Part shown: positions 16,385 to 24,449 of the stretch, piece after piece
How the letters are laid out: every line of letters starts with the position of its first letter
Position numbering within the stretch: position 1 is the stretch's first letter
Assembly: GCF_010915705.1 (NCBI RefSeq)
Contig: NZ_JAAIKE010000001.1
Location: 186,001-250,000, forward strand
Length of the DNA: 64,000 nucleotides
Origin: Pseudotabrizicola algicola
GTDB lineage: Bacteria; Pseudomonadota; Alphaproteobacteria; Rhodobacterales; Rhodobacteraceae
Reading direction: 5' to 3'
Notes under the pieces: model-generated
Seen by the model: only the letters and a program-made list of their open reading frames with translations
What the model was told of the DNA's origin: nothing
Database searches by the model: none
Translations under genes and position numbers: made by a program

Positions 16385-19300
16385 TTAATGGAAATCCCTG
16401 CTGGGAAACAGCTTTCGAGCTTGTTTTCGAGGATGGCGGGCGGTGGATTGCCCTCTGGTTATGACGGGTCGCTTAACTTCATCGGCGCGCCCGTCATTTG
16501 ATGCAATAAGAATTGGTCGGCCAAGGGTCATCAGCAGCATCGACATGTCTTCGACATGCTCGGCGATCACATGGATAACTGGTCCATCGCGTTGCACGCG
16601 GCCCCTCACTTTGAGAAGACGGCCCGCGATCACCGCTTTACGGAAAGTTTGGTACACCTTTTGCCAGATTACAATATTTGCGGTGCCGGTTTCATCTTCC
16701 AGTGTCAGAAAAATTACCCCAGATGCAGTTCCGGGACGTTGTCGGGTAATGACAAGGCCGGCGACTATTACGTGCTTTTTTATGCGAGGCAAATCGCTAT
16801 GGGTGGTACACCCGCTCAGTCGTGCTCGTAATATTTCCATCGGATGGGCACGCAAGGATAGGCGCAAGGTGAGGTAATCCTCGATAACCTCTTGCCCTAG
16901 GGTCATGGGGAGGAGGGTAACCGGAGGCTCTTGCTCGCCCTCGCCGTCGAGGCCGAACAGAGGCAAGGGATTAGGGGTACGAAATGCCTTCGCCGCCCAA
17001 AATGCGCTGCGTCTGCTTAAACCAAGGGATGAAAAAGCGTCTGCCTCTGCCAGTTTCCCTAAGCTCTCTGGCTGAACTGCCGCCCGTCGCCACAGGCTTT
17101 CAACATCAGGATAGCCATTTCCACGTGCCGCGACGATCCAATCAGCGTCTTCTTTGCATATACCCCTGATTTGGCGGAATCCCAGACGCAAAGCCAACGC
17201 GCCGTCGGGGCGCATTTCCAAAGTGCAATCCCATGTCGAGTGATTGACGGAAACCGGTCTGACCTCGATGCCACAATCTGATGCGTCACGCACCAGTTGG
17301 GCGGGCGCGTAAAACCCCATGGGTTGACTGTTCAGCAGCGCGCAGGTGAAGGCGGCCTGATGATGGCATTTGAGCCAGGCCGATATGTAAACCAGCCGTG
17401 CAAAGCTGGCGGCATGCGACTCTGGAAAACCGTAGCTGCCAAATCCCTCAATCTGGGCGAAACAGCGGGCCGCGAAATCCGTGCTGTAGCCGCGTGAAAG
17501 CATTCCCGAGATAAAGCGGTCACGGAAACTTCCGATTGTTCCCATCCGCTTGAACGTCGCCAGCGATCGACGCAGTCGATCTGCTTCGGATGGTGTAAAG
17601 CCTGCGGCGACCACGGCGATCTGCATGGCCTGCTCTTGAAACAATGGTACACCATAGGTCCTGCCCAGCACTTCCATCATGGCAGAGCCCAGATCTTCCA
17701 CCTGTTCTTTGCCTTGGCGGCGGTTGATGAAGGGATGCACCATTCCCCCTTGGATGGGGCCGGGTCGGACTATGGCCACTTCGCAAACCAGATCGTAGAA
17801 TTCACGCGGCCGCATACGGGGCAGAAAGTTCAATTGCGCGCGGCTTTCCACCTGAAAAACGCCAATCGCGTCGGCGCGGCACAACATGTCATAGACAGCG
17901 GGATCCTCGCTTGGAATGTTGGCCAGTGTCAGGTTCAGTCCGCGATGTTCAGCCAGCAGGTGAAACGCTTTGCGGATACAAGTCAGCATGCCGAGTGCGA
18001 GAATATCCACCTTCAGCAAGCCAAGCGCGTCAATGTCATCCTTGTCCCATTCGATGACAGTGCGATCTTCCATCGCGGCATTCTCGATGGGGCAAAGCTC
18101 ATCCAGCCGTCCTTGGGTTATGACAAATCCCCCGACATGCTGCGACAGATGACGCGGAAATCCGATGATTTCCGAGATCAACTGCATGGTCAGCATCATC
18201 CGTTGATCGGTTGGGTCCAGTCCCGCGTCCCGCATCCTGTCCTGGCCGGGTGCGGAAGAGGACCACCCCCAGATTTGCCCCGATAGTCTTGCAATCACGT
18301 CCTGAGACAGGCCCATCACCTTACCCACCTCACGGATGGCAGCGCGGCTACGAAAATGGATCACGGTCGCCGTCAGGCCTGCACGTTCGCGCCCATAGCG
18401 TTCATAAATCCACTGGATCACCTCTTCCCGGCGTTCATGCTCGAAATCGACGTCAATATCGGGTGGCTCGCCCCGCTCCTTCGAGATGAAGCGTTCAAAG
18501 ATCAGCGTAATGGACTCGGGCGGCACCTCTGTAATCCCCAGAAGGTAGCATACCACGGAATTCGCGGCCGAGCCGCGTCCTTGGCACAGAATGCCGCGCG
18601 ATCTGGCAAAGGCTACAATATCATAAACCGTCAAGAAATAAGGTGCGTATTCCACCTCGCGTATAAGGTTAAGCTCCTTTTCGACGCGGGCGATGATCTT
18701 GGGCGGGGCTCCGTCGGGATAGCGCCAGTGCAGCCCGTCGCGCGTCAGTCGCTCCAGCCGTATCTGGGCCGGTTCGCCATCCTGTGCCTCATCGGGGTAT
18801 TGATAGCGAAGGTCACTCAGTCGAAACGCACAGGCATTGGCAATCTCGACAGTGCGGCGCAGTGCGGCCGGATAGCGATGAAACAGCCGTGCCATCTCGG
18901 CCCCGGATTTCAGCCGATGCTCACCGTTGGTCAGGCGGTTCTGGCCGATCGAGTCGATGGTGCAGCCAAGGCGCAAGCAGGTCAGCACGTCTGCGAGCGG
19001 ACGGCGTGCGGCACGGTGCATCAGCACATTTCCCACCGCCACCAAAGGCAGTGCCATGTCTTGCGCAAGGGCCGCGAGGTGATCAAGCCGCGGTTGATCG
19101 CGACCATCATAGAGAGGGGCTGCGCCCAGAAAGCATTGGCCGGGAAAGCTGCGTCCCATGCGCGCCATGTCCGCGCAAATTTTGCGGTCTTGCCTGACGT
19201 CGGCTTCCAGCAGGTCTGGGGGCAGGGCGATCAGGATAAGTCCCGTGCCGCCTTCTTGAAGATCATCGCGCGTCAGATGGCATCCGCCCTTGGGCGCCCG

Positions 19301-19801
19301 CCGCTTACCCAAAGACAACAGCCGGGTCAGCCTCGACCATCCCGCCACATTGGTCGGCAAGGCCAACCATTCGACATCAGAATCGGTCAAAACCAGCCGG
19401 GCGCCGGGAATAAGCCGGGGCAGGGGCGCATCCGGCAAGACTGTAGCCTGCGCTGCGCCGGTGCAATGCGATATGGTCTGGCGGCTGGAATGGTCGACGA
19501 CATGCCGTGACCGGATACTGGGCCCGTCCTGCACAGTCTGGCGGCTTGCGATGGTTTCATCCCTTTGCCGCGCCAGCTCTTTCAGAGCAGAGAACGCACG
19601 CACCACCCCCGCCACCGAGTTGCGGTCCGTGATAGCAATGGCGGTCAGACCAAGTTCTGCAGCCCGCGCCACAAGTTCCTCTGGATGTGATGCCCCTGTC
19701 AGAAAGGTGAAATTCGATGTCACGCAGAGTTCGGCATAAGGCTGGCTGAGATGATCGCGAAACGTCTCAGGCGCATGCCGGTCGGGATATACGGGCGTCA
19801 T
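16385..19801 (-). CDS. dnaE2: error-prone DNA polymerase DnaE2 (ImuC)
   Basis: A 1138-residue C-family polymerase that copies past lesions in the SOS mutasome with ImuA and ImuB. The N-terminal PHP domain begins AELCVTSNFTFLTGASHPEEL. The palm carries PPDIDVDFEHERREE and the later KVDILALGM acid. An OB-fold follows near the C-terminus (VIVAGLVITRQRPGTASGVIFLTLEDETG), which is typical of DnaE2. ATG 19801 overlaps the imuB stop as ATGA; an upstream in-frame extension inside imuB was rejected. It is the last gene of the LexA-boxed operon. Confidence 0.95.
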   Translation of the reverse strand: MTPVYPDRHAPETFRDHLSQPYAELCVTSNFTFLTGASHPEELVARAAELGLTAIAITDRNSVAGVVRAFSALKELARQRDETIASRQTVQDGPSIRSRHVVDHSSRQTISHCTGAAQATVLPDAPLPRLIPGARLVLTDSDVEWLALPTNVAGWSRLTRLLSLGKRRAPKGGCHLTRDDLQEGGTGLILIALPPDLLEADVRQDRKICADMARMGRSFPGQCFLGAAPLYDGRDQPRLDHLAALAQDMALPLVAVGNVLMHRAARRPLADVLTCLRLGCTIDSIGQNRLTNGEHRLKSGAEMARLFHRYPAALRRTVEIANACAFRLSDLRYQYPDEAQDGEPAQIRLERLTRDGLHWRYPDGAPPKIIARVEKELNLIREVEYAPYFLTVYDIVAFARSRGILCQGRGSAANSVVCYLLGITEVPPESITLIFERFISKERGEPPDIDVDFEHERREEVIQWIYERYGRERAGLTATVIHFRSRAAIREVGKVMGLSQDVIARLSGQIWGWSSSAPGQDRMRDAGLDPTDQRMMLTMQLISEIIGFPRHLSQHVGGFVITQGRLDELCPIENAAMEDRTVIEWDKDDIDALGLLKVDILALGMLTCIRKAFHLLAEHRGLNLTLANIPSEDPAVYDMLCRADAIGVFQVESRAQLNFLPRMRPREFYDLVCEVAIVRPGPIQGGMVHPFINRRQGKEQVEDLGSAMMEVLGRTYGVPLFQEQAMQIAVVAAGFTPSEADRLRRSLATFKRMGTIGSFRDRFISGMLSRGYSTDFAARCFAQIEGFGSYGFPESHAASFARLVYISAWLKCHHQAAFTCALLNSQPMGFYAPAQLVRDASDCGIEVRPVSVNHSTWDCTLEMRPDGALALRLGFRQIRGICKEDADWIVAARGNGYPDVESLWRRAAVQPESLGKLAEADAFSSLGLSRRSAFWAAKAFRTPNPLPLFGLDGEGEQEPPVTLLPMTLGQEVIEDYLTLRLSLRAHPMEILRARLSGCTTHSDLPRIKKHVIVAGLVITRQRPGTASGVIFLTLEDETGTANIVIWQKVYQTFRKAVIAGRLLKVRGRVQRDGPVIHVIAEHVEDMSMLLMTLGRPILIASNDGRADEVKRPVITRGQSTARHPRKQARKLFPSRDFH

Positions 19802-21297
19802 ACAAATTCCCCTTGCACACACCAGTTTTGCGCCTGCATCGGGGGGTGCCACGCGGGCATCTGTGGCGTGTGAAACAGCCATAACCGCGGACCTTCCCGT
19901 GTTTCGATCCGCCAGTAGTCACGCAGCCCGCTGCGCCATTCAGGATCGTCAAACCACCATTCCGGGGTGATCCGTTCGGGGCCATGTGCGCGCAAGGTGG
20001 TAAATTGCATGCGGCGCCAGCGAAAGCGCGCGGGCGGGTGGCCAGAAGCGTGGGTGACAGGTTCAGGGGGGAAAATCGTCGCGGGCCGGGCCGGGCCGCG
20101 CCTTGGGGGCGAGGGTCGCGCTTCGGACCATGCGGCAGCGGTCAGATGATGGCTGCGTTCTGGAATCTTGCTCTCGGTGGCGGCAATCCGTAGCACCCTG
20201 TCAAATCCGACGCGATTGCCAAGGCGCGAAATCAGATCGGCCATGGCATCTTGATTGCGCACAGTGGGGCCGCTGCCGATCTGCTCGGGCGGCATCGGTT
20301 CGGTCACAGAGGCATACAGACGCATCGCATCAATCCCATACCCCGCGTCGACCTCTTCTACGCCCTTGGTAAACAGGGCTGCGATACGAGCAGGGTCCCG
20401 CATCGGGCGGGCCAGACCGATCTCTACCTCTGCTGTGCCATGATCCACCCGTCGCAATTCCAATCGCAGGCGGCGCGCACCCTGATGGTGCTGCGCCAAG
20501 CTCGCACAGAGCCTCTCTAGCAGACGGCCAAGCCCCGCCATCACATCGGATTGTAGCCCGATGGGTTCGGGAAGGGTCAGGCGCACACCAAAATGCGGTG
20601 GTTCTGCCCCTGCGGAAACCGGTTCGGGCTGATGGCCCAGAAGTTGATCGAGGCGCAGTAGCAGTCCCGCGCCAAAACGGCGCGCAAGCGGCGCTCGGGG
20701 CTGGGCAATCACATCACCGATGCGAGACAAGCCCACACGCGCCAGACCTTCGGCAGCGGCATGGTCTATCCGCAAGGCTGAAACCGGCAGATGCGCGGCA
20801 CCTTGGGCCAGCATGCCATCGGGAATGATCCCGCCACCATGTCGGGCCAGTGCATAGGCGGCACCGCGCGTGCCTGCAATGGCGCTGACGGCTGTCAGTC
20901 CGACGCGTTCGAGTCTGGCATGCAGATCATCCCGCAGCTCTGCCTCGCCGCCAAACAGATGCGCCACCCCGGTGATGTCCGCGATCAGCCCGTCCGTGCC
21001 CTCGCTGCCCACCATTGGCGCATAACGGCCAACCCACCGCCGAAGCCCGGTAAGAGTTGCCGCTTCGCGTGCCAGATTGGCCGGTCGTGTGTACAGATCG
21101 GGATAGATCGCGCGGGCATCGGCCAAGGACATACCCCGATGCAGCCCCCGCTGTTCGGCAGCACGGTTCAGGCAATGCAGATGATCGGCATTGCCTGAGC
21201 GATGGACCAAGGCAAATGGACCCTCAATCGGCTTAATCCGCAGACTCGCATCGCTCGCCAGTCTCTGAAACCATATCGAAAGCAGCCGACGCACCAT
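19798..21297 (-). CDS. imuB: Y-family polymerase-like mutasome protein ImuB
   Basis: A 499-residue ImuB, the non-catalytic Y-family relative that links DnaE2 and ImuA to the sliding clamp. The palm and HhH order is visible (FALVHR, GMSLADARAIYPDL, DGLIADITGVAHLFGGE, HLPVSALRI, LARVGLSRIGDVI). The usual N-terminal DxD acid pair of active Y-polymerases is not seen in RRLLSIWFQRLASDASLR. A clamp-binding-like stretch near residues 395-405 precedes FPPEPV. It overlaps imuA by 65 bases and dnaE2 by 4. Confidence 0.93.
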   Translation of the reverse strand: MVRRLLSIWFQRLASDASLRIKPIEGPFALVHRSGNADHLHCLNRAAEQRGLHRGMSLADARAIYPDLYTRPANLAREAATLTGLRRWVGRYAPMVGSEGTDGLIADITGVAHLFGGEAELRDDLHARLERVGLTAVSAIAGTRGAAYALARHGGGIIPDGMLAQGAAHLPVSALRIDHAAAEGLARVGLSRIGDVIAQPRAPLARRFGAGLLLRLDQLLGHQPEPVSAGAEPPHFGVRLTLPEPIGLQSDVMAGLGRLLERLCASLAQHHQGARRLRLELRRVDHGTAEVEIGLARPMRDPARIAALFTKGVEEVDAGYGIDAMRLYASVTEPMPPEQIGSGPTVRNQDAMADLISRLGNRVGFDRVLRIAATESKIPERSHHLTAAAWSEARPSPPRRGPARPATIFPPEPVTHASGHPPARFRWRRMQFTTLRAHGPERITPEWWFDDPEWRSGLRDYWRIETREGPRLWLFHTPQMPAWHPPMQAQNWCVQGEFV

Positions 21298-21829
21298 GCC
21301 AGTTCAACACCCAACTTCCTGCTGTTCCTTTTTTGTTCTTATTAAGGTTCCAGCAATGCAAAGTCGAGTCAGCATTTGTCGCAGCCTTGGGCGTGCAGTG
21401 CCACCGGGTTTCGGTGGCAGAGCTGCCCTGACCGGCGCGGATAAGCATCAGTCCGGTGGTTTGTCCTGCCTCGGCGGCCAATTGCAAACGACGACCTGCG
21501 GTCAGCGACAAGACCTGCTGGGGCTCGGCGATGACCAACCCGACCGGAGCAGCACGCAAGGACTCCTCAACACACCACAAAAGATCCGTCTCGCTCTTGG
21601 GGGTAATCAGAAGCAAGCGTTCAGACAGACCGTCGGGCAAACCGCGCAGCATGGGCCGCTGCGGTTCATGCGCGGGCAGTATCCAAATTACGGTGCCAGT
21701 GTGGCGCAAGGTCTGAAACAGCGCAAAGGCCCGCCGCCCCAAACCTTCAGCCTCATGCACGCGGGCCTTGGTCAAGGCAAATGGGTCGGCGGGGGCTTGG
21801 CGGTGGGCAAGGTCACGCAGAATGGTCAT
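21233..21829 (-). CDS. imuA: ImuA, RecA-like mutasome protein
   Basis: A 198-residue ImuA of the alphaproteobacterial type, distantly RecA-like and needed with ImuB and DnaE2 for SOS mutagenesis. Visible elements are an N-terminal AEGLGRRAFALFQ helix, the strand TVIWILPAH, and LLLITPKSETDLLWCVEESLRAAPVGLVIAE, typical of the family. Then come the LTAGRRLQLAAEAGQTTGLMLIR and ATETRWH motifs. No intact Walker A is seen. It overlaps yedK upstream by 17 bases and imuB downstream by 65. Confidence 0.88.
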   Translation of the reverse strand: MTILRDLAHRQAPADPFALTKARVHEAEGLGRRAFALFQTLRHTGTVIWILPAHEPQRPMLRGLPDGLSERLLLITPKSETDLLWCVEESLRAAPVGLVIAEPQQVLSLTAGRRLQLAAEAGQTTGLMLIRAGQGSSATETRWHCTPKAATNADSTLHCWNLNKNKKGTAGSWVLNWHGASAAFDMVSETGERCESAD

Positions 21830-22493
21830 CTGCTTCCTCTATCACGATATCCAACTCGCCATCCGGCAAGGGGCGTTGCAATTCCAGGGCCTGCTCTATC
21901 GGCGCGGTCATCCAGATGCGCCATTCTTCGGGGCGTACCAGAATGACCGGCATGGCCTTTGGGTGCACCCGCTCCACCTCGCGGTTGGGGGCGCAGGTGA
22001 GAAAACCGAAGGCATCCACCGTCACCTCGCCTTCTTTGAGCTTGCGCACCGATGTCCAATCGGTGCGGATGCCGGCAAAGAACCCCAACGGCTCTTCCTG
22101 ACCCAGTGCAAACCAAACCGGTTTGCCTTTGCCGGGGCCGGGTCGGCTGTCAGGTTCGGCAAAGCGGGTAAACGGCACAAGACAGCGATGGCCCACCCCC
22201 AGCCAGCGCCGCCAGTGCGGTGAGGCAAGATTGCGGATATTGGTCACGCCCGGGTCTGTGCGTTTGCCGGCCAGAAACTGCGGCGGTGTTGGCATGCCCC
22301 AGCGGGCCATCGACAATTGCCAGCCGCCTTCTGCCCCATGCCGCAAGATCGGAGCCGGATAATCCGGCCAGATCGCGGGCAGCGGCGGCAGGTTGCCGGT
22401 CAGGTCTGCCACATTCTCGCCGACCTGAACGACGGGATCGAACAGATGGCGCATCGCGTCCTGGCTTTTGGTCTGAGAGTATAGGTTGCACAT
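21813..22493 (-). CDS. yedK: SRAP-family abasic-site DNA-protein crosslink protein (YedK/HMCES)
   Basis: A 226-residue SRAP protein that forms a thiazolidine crosslink with abasic sites in single-stranded DNA. ATG 22493 is chosen because Cys2, exposed after Met removal (MCNLYS), is the reactive residue; a longer frame to 22532 would bury it. Family marks are Asn in TNIRNLAS, Glu in FTRFAEP and His in HPKAMPVIL. It is the first gene of the operon yedK-imuA-imuB-dnaE2, 33 bases after a perfect LexA box, which puts abasic-site protection and translesion synthesis under one switch. Confidence 0.93.
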   Translation of the reverse strand: MCNLYSQTKSQDAMRHLFDPVVQVGENVADLTGNLPPLPAIWPDYPAPILRHGAEGGWQLSMARWGMPTPPQFLAGKRTDPGVTNIRNLASPHWRRWLGVGHRCLVPFTRFAEPDSRPGPGKGKPVWFALGQEEPLGFFAGIRTDWTSVRKLKEGEVTVDAFGFLTCAPNREVERVHPKAMPVILVRPEEWRIWMTAPIEQALELQRPLPDGELDIVIEEADDHSA

Positions 22494-22526
22494 GACAAAG
22501 GTCCGGAATCGGGACCTCAAGGGTGC

Positions 22527-22541
22527 GAACATTCAGGGAAC
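22527..22541. promoter_or_regulatory. LexA (SOS) box
   Basis: GAAC-N7-GAAC (read GTTC-N7-GTTC on the minus strand) is an exact match to the alphaproteobacterial LexA consensus. It lies 33 bases before the yedK start and therefore controls the whole yedK-imuA-imuB-dnaE2 operon. Confidence 0.88.
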
Positions 22542-22613
22542 TTGTCCAGCTGTCAGTTGCTCCCCACCTGTTTGTGATCCTTCGGGGATGCATCGGTCTG
22601 GAAGGCTCCGGCT

Positions 22614-23654
22614 TCAGGCAACCGGAGTCCACAGCACCCCGTCAATGCGCGAAACCCCTGTTGCCAGCATCACCAGCCGGTCAAAACCCATGGCACAGCC
22701 GCTGGCTTCGGGCATATGGGCAAGGGCAGACAGGAAGTCTTCGTCCAGTGGATAGCGCTCGCCGTAAAGACGCGCCTTCTCTTCCATCTCGGACTGGAAT
22801 CGACGGCGCTGCTCTGCCGGATCGGTCAATTCGCCAAAACCGTTCGCGAGTTCCACTCCGCAGGCATAAAGCTCGAACCGCTCCGCCTCGCGCGGATCAT
22901 CGGGGCAGGGGCGGGCCAGTGCCGCCTCGACCACCGGATACCGGTCCAGCAGGGTGGGGCGACCGTGGCCCAGATGCGGCTCCACCCGCTCGGCCAGCAG
23001 GCGGCTGAACACATCCGACCATGTGTCCCCCTCGGCCACGCGCACCCCTGCGCCCTCGGCCTGACGTGCCAGCGCATCGCGATCCGCCGCGCCTTGCGCT
23101 GTCAGCGTCGAGAGCAGGTCCACACCGGCATGGCGCCGCATCGCTTCGGCAACCGACAGCCGCTCGGGCGCGGCCATCGGATCGCATGTCGCGTTGCGAA
23201 ACCGCAGCAGGCTGGTTCCCGTCACTTGTGCCGCGCGCTGCAGAAAGCCGATACAATCCGCCATCAGGCTCGTGTAATCCTGTCCCACGCGATACCATTC
23301 CAGCATGGTGAATTCGGGGCTGTGCAAGGCGCCACGTTCGCGGTTGCGCCACACATGGGCAAAGGCATGAATGCGCGTCTCTCCCGCCGCCAGCAGTTTC
23401 TTCATCGCAAATTCGGGGCTGGTGTGCAGATACATACGGCGCGCCTCGCCGTCATTGCCGATCGCCTGCGTGCCAAAGGCGTGCAGATGCGTCTCATTGC
23501 CGGGGCTGATCTGCAGGCAGGCCGGGTCCACCTCCACAAAATCCTCGCCTGCCAGATAGGCCCGCAGCGCGGCCTGAATTCGGTTGCGCGCCAGAAGCAC
23601 CGGACGGCGGTCGGCGTGATGGGGGGGACTCCACCAGATATGGTTGTCCGGCAT
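22614..23654 (-). CDS. epmA: EF-P lysine ligase EpmA (GenX/PoxA)
   Basis: A 346-residue class II lysyl-tRNA synthetase-like enzyme without the anticodon-binding domain. It attaches (R)-beta-lysine to EF-P. Class II motifs are seen in MYLHTSPEFAMKKLLAAGETRIHAFAHVWRN, HSPEFTMLEWYR, ELANGFGELTDP and SGCAMGFDRLVML. ATG 23654 is taken because homologues begin just before WWSP; an earlier frame to 23717 lacks family sequence. It is divergent from efp, its substrate gene. EpmB, which makes beta-lysine, is not in the window. Confidence 0.93.
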   Translation of the reverse strand: MPDNHIWWSPPHHADRRPVLLARNRIQAALRAYLAGEDFVEVDPACLQISPGNETHLHAFGTQAIGNDGEARRMYLHTSPEFAMKKLLAAGETRIHAFAHVWRNRERGALHSPEFTMLEWYRVGQDYTSLMADCIGFLQRAAQVTGTSLLRFRNATCDPMAAPERLSVAEAMRRHAGVDLLSTLTAQGAADRDALARQAEGAGVRVAEGDTWSDVFSRLLAERVEPHLGHGRPTLLDRYPVVEAALARPCPDDPREAERFELYACGVELANGFGELTDPAEQRRRFQSEMEEKARLYGERYPLDEDFLSALAHMPEASGCAMGFDRLVMLATGVSRIDGVLWTPVA

Positions 23655-23793
23655 GCTCAGATATCTCCCGTCCTTTTGCTGCGCGTCTTTTTGCGTCCTC
23701 TGCGTTGAAATTTCCATTCAGATGCGATAGGCGCGCTGTCAATCGGTGCCGGGGCTATCCTTCGGCCTCACAAACCACAAGGAAAACCTGACC

Positions 23794-24360
23794 GTGAAAG
23801 TCATCGCATCCTCGCTGCGCAAGGGCAATGTTGTTGAAATGGATGGCAAGCTTTATGCCGTTCTGAAGGCTGAGAATTTTCACCCCGGCAAGGGCACGCC
23901 CACGACCAGCGTCGACATGCGCCGCATTTCGGACGGTGTGAAGGTGTCCGAGCGCTGGCGCACGACCGAAATGGTCGAAAAGGCCACGGTGGATGAGCGT
24001 GAATATGATTTCCTTTATGAAGACGGCGAAGGTTTCCACTTCATGGAGCCCAATACCTATGAGCAGATTGCGGTTTCTCCGGATGTGATCGGCGATGACA
24101 AGGTATTCCTGACCGACGGGATCAAGGTTTATCTGCGCACGTTCGAAGGTGTGGCAATTGCGATCGAACTTCCGCAGCGCGTGATTGTCGAGATCAGCGA
24201 GACAGAGCCGGTGGTGAAAGGGCAGACCGCATCGTCCTCCTACAAGCCTGCGATCTGTTCAAATGGCCTGCGGGTCATGGTGCCGCCACATATCGGCGCA
24301 GGAACGCGTATCGAAATCAACACCGAGGATTATTCCTACGTGGGCCGCGCCAAGGACTGA
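23794..24360 (+). CDS. efp: elongation factor P
   Basis: A 188-residue EF-P that rescues ribosomes stalled at polyproline. The start is GTG 23794 ([12 protein letters not shown]), preceded by AAGGAAAA; longer in-frame starts upstream are not supported. The modified lysine is K33 in HPGKGTP, the equivalent of E. coli K34. Domains II and III continue through TYEQIAVSP to the conserved end [17 protein letters not shown]. It is followed by a strong intrinsic terminator. Confidence 0.96.
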   Translation: MKVIASSLRKGNVVEMDGKLYAVLKAENFHPGKGTPTTSVDMRRISDGVKVSERWRTTEMVEKATVDEREYDFLYEDGEGFHFMEPNTYEQIAVSPDVIGDDKVFLTDGIKVYLRTFEGVAIAIELPQRVIVEISETEPVVKGQTASSSYKPAICSNGLRVMVPPHIGAGTRIEINTEDYSYVGRAKD

Positions 24361-24410
24361 ACGGCGCAGGCTGTTTCAGGCCTTCCTGCCGCGACGGATC
24401 ATCTGACAAG

Positions 24411-24442
24411 AAATCCCGGCCTCAAGGGCCGGGATTTTTTTT
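24411..24442 (+). terminator. intrinsic terminator after efp
   Basis: AAATCCCGGCC and GGCCGGGATTT form a perfect 11-bp stem with a 5-base loop, followed by a T run. The convergent chemoreceptor gene ends 8 bases later, and the A-rich left arm could serve that strand too. Confidence 0.92.
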
Positions 24443-24449
24443 ATTGTGG

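Noticed and set aside
22606-22627. CTCCGG/CCGGAG hairpin as a terminator of epmA
   Set aside because: It overlaps the end of the epmA coding part and has no T tract on the minus strand.
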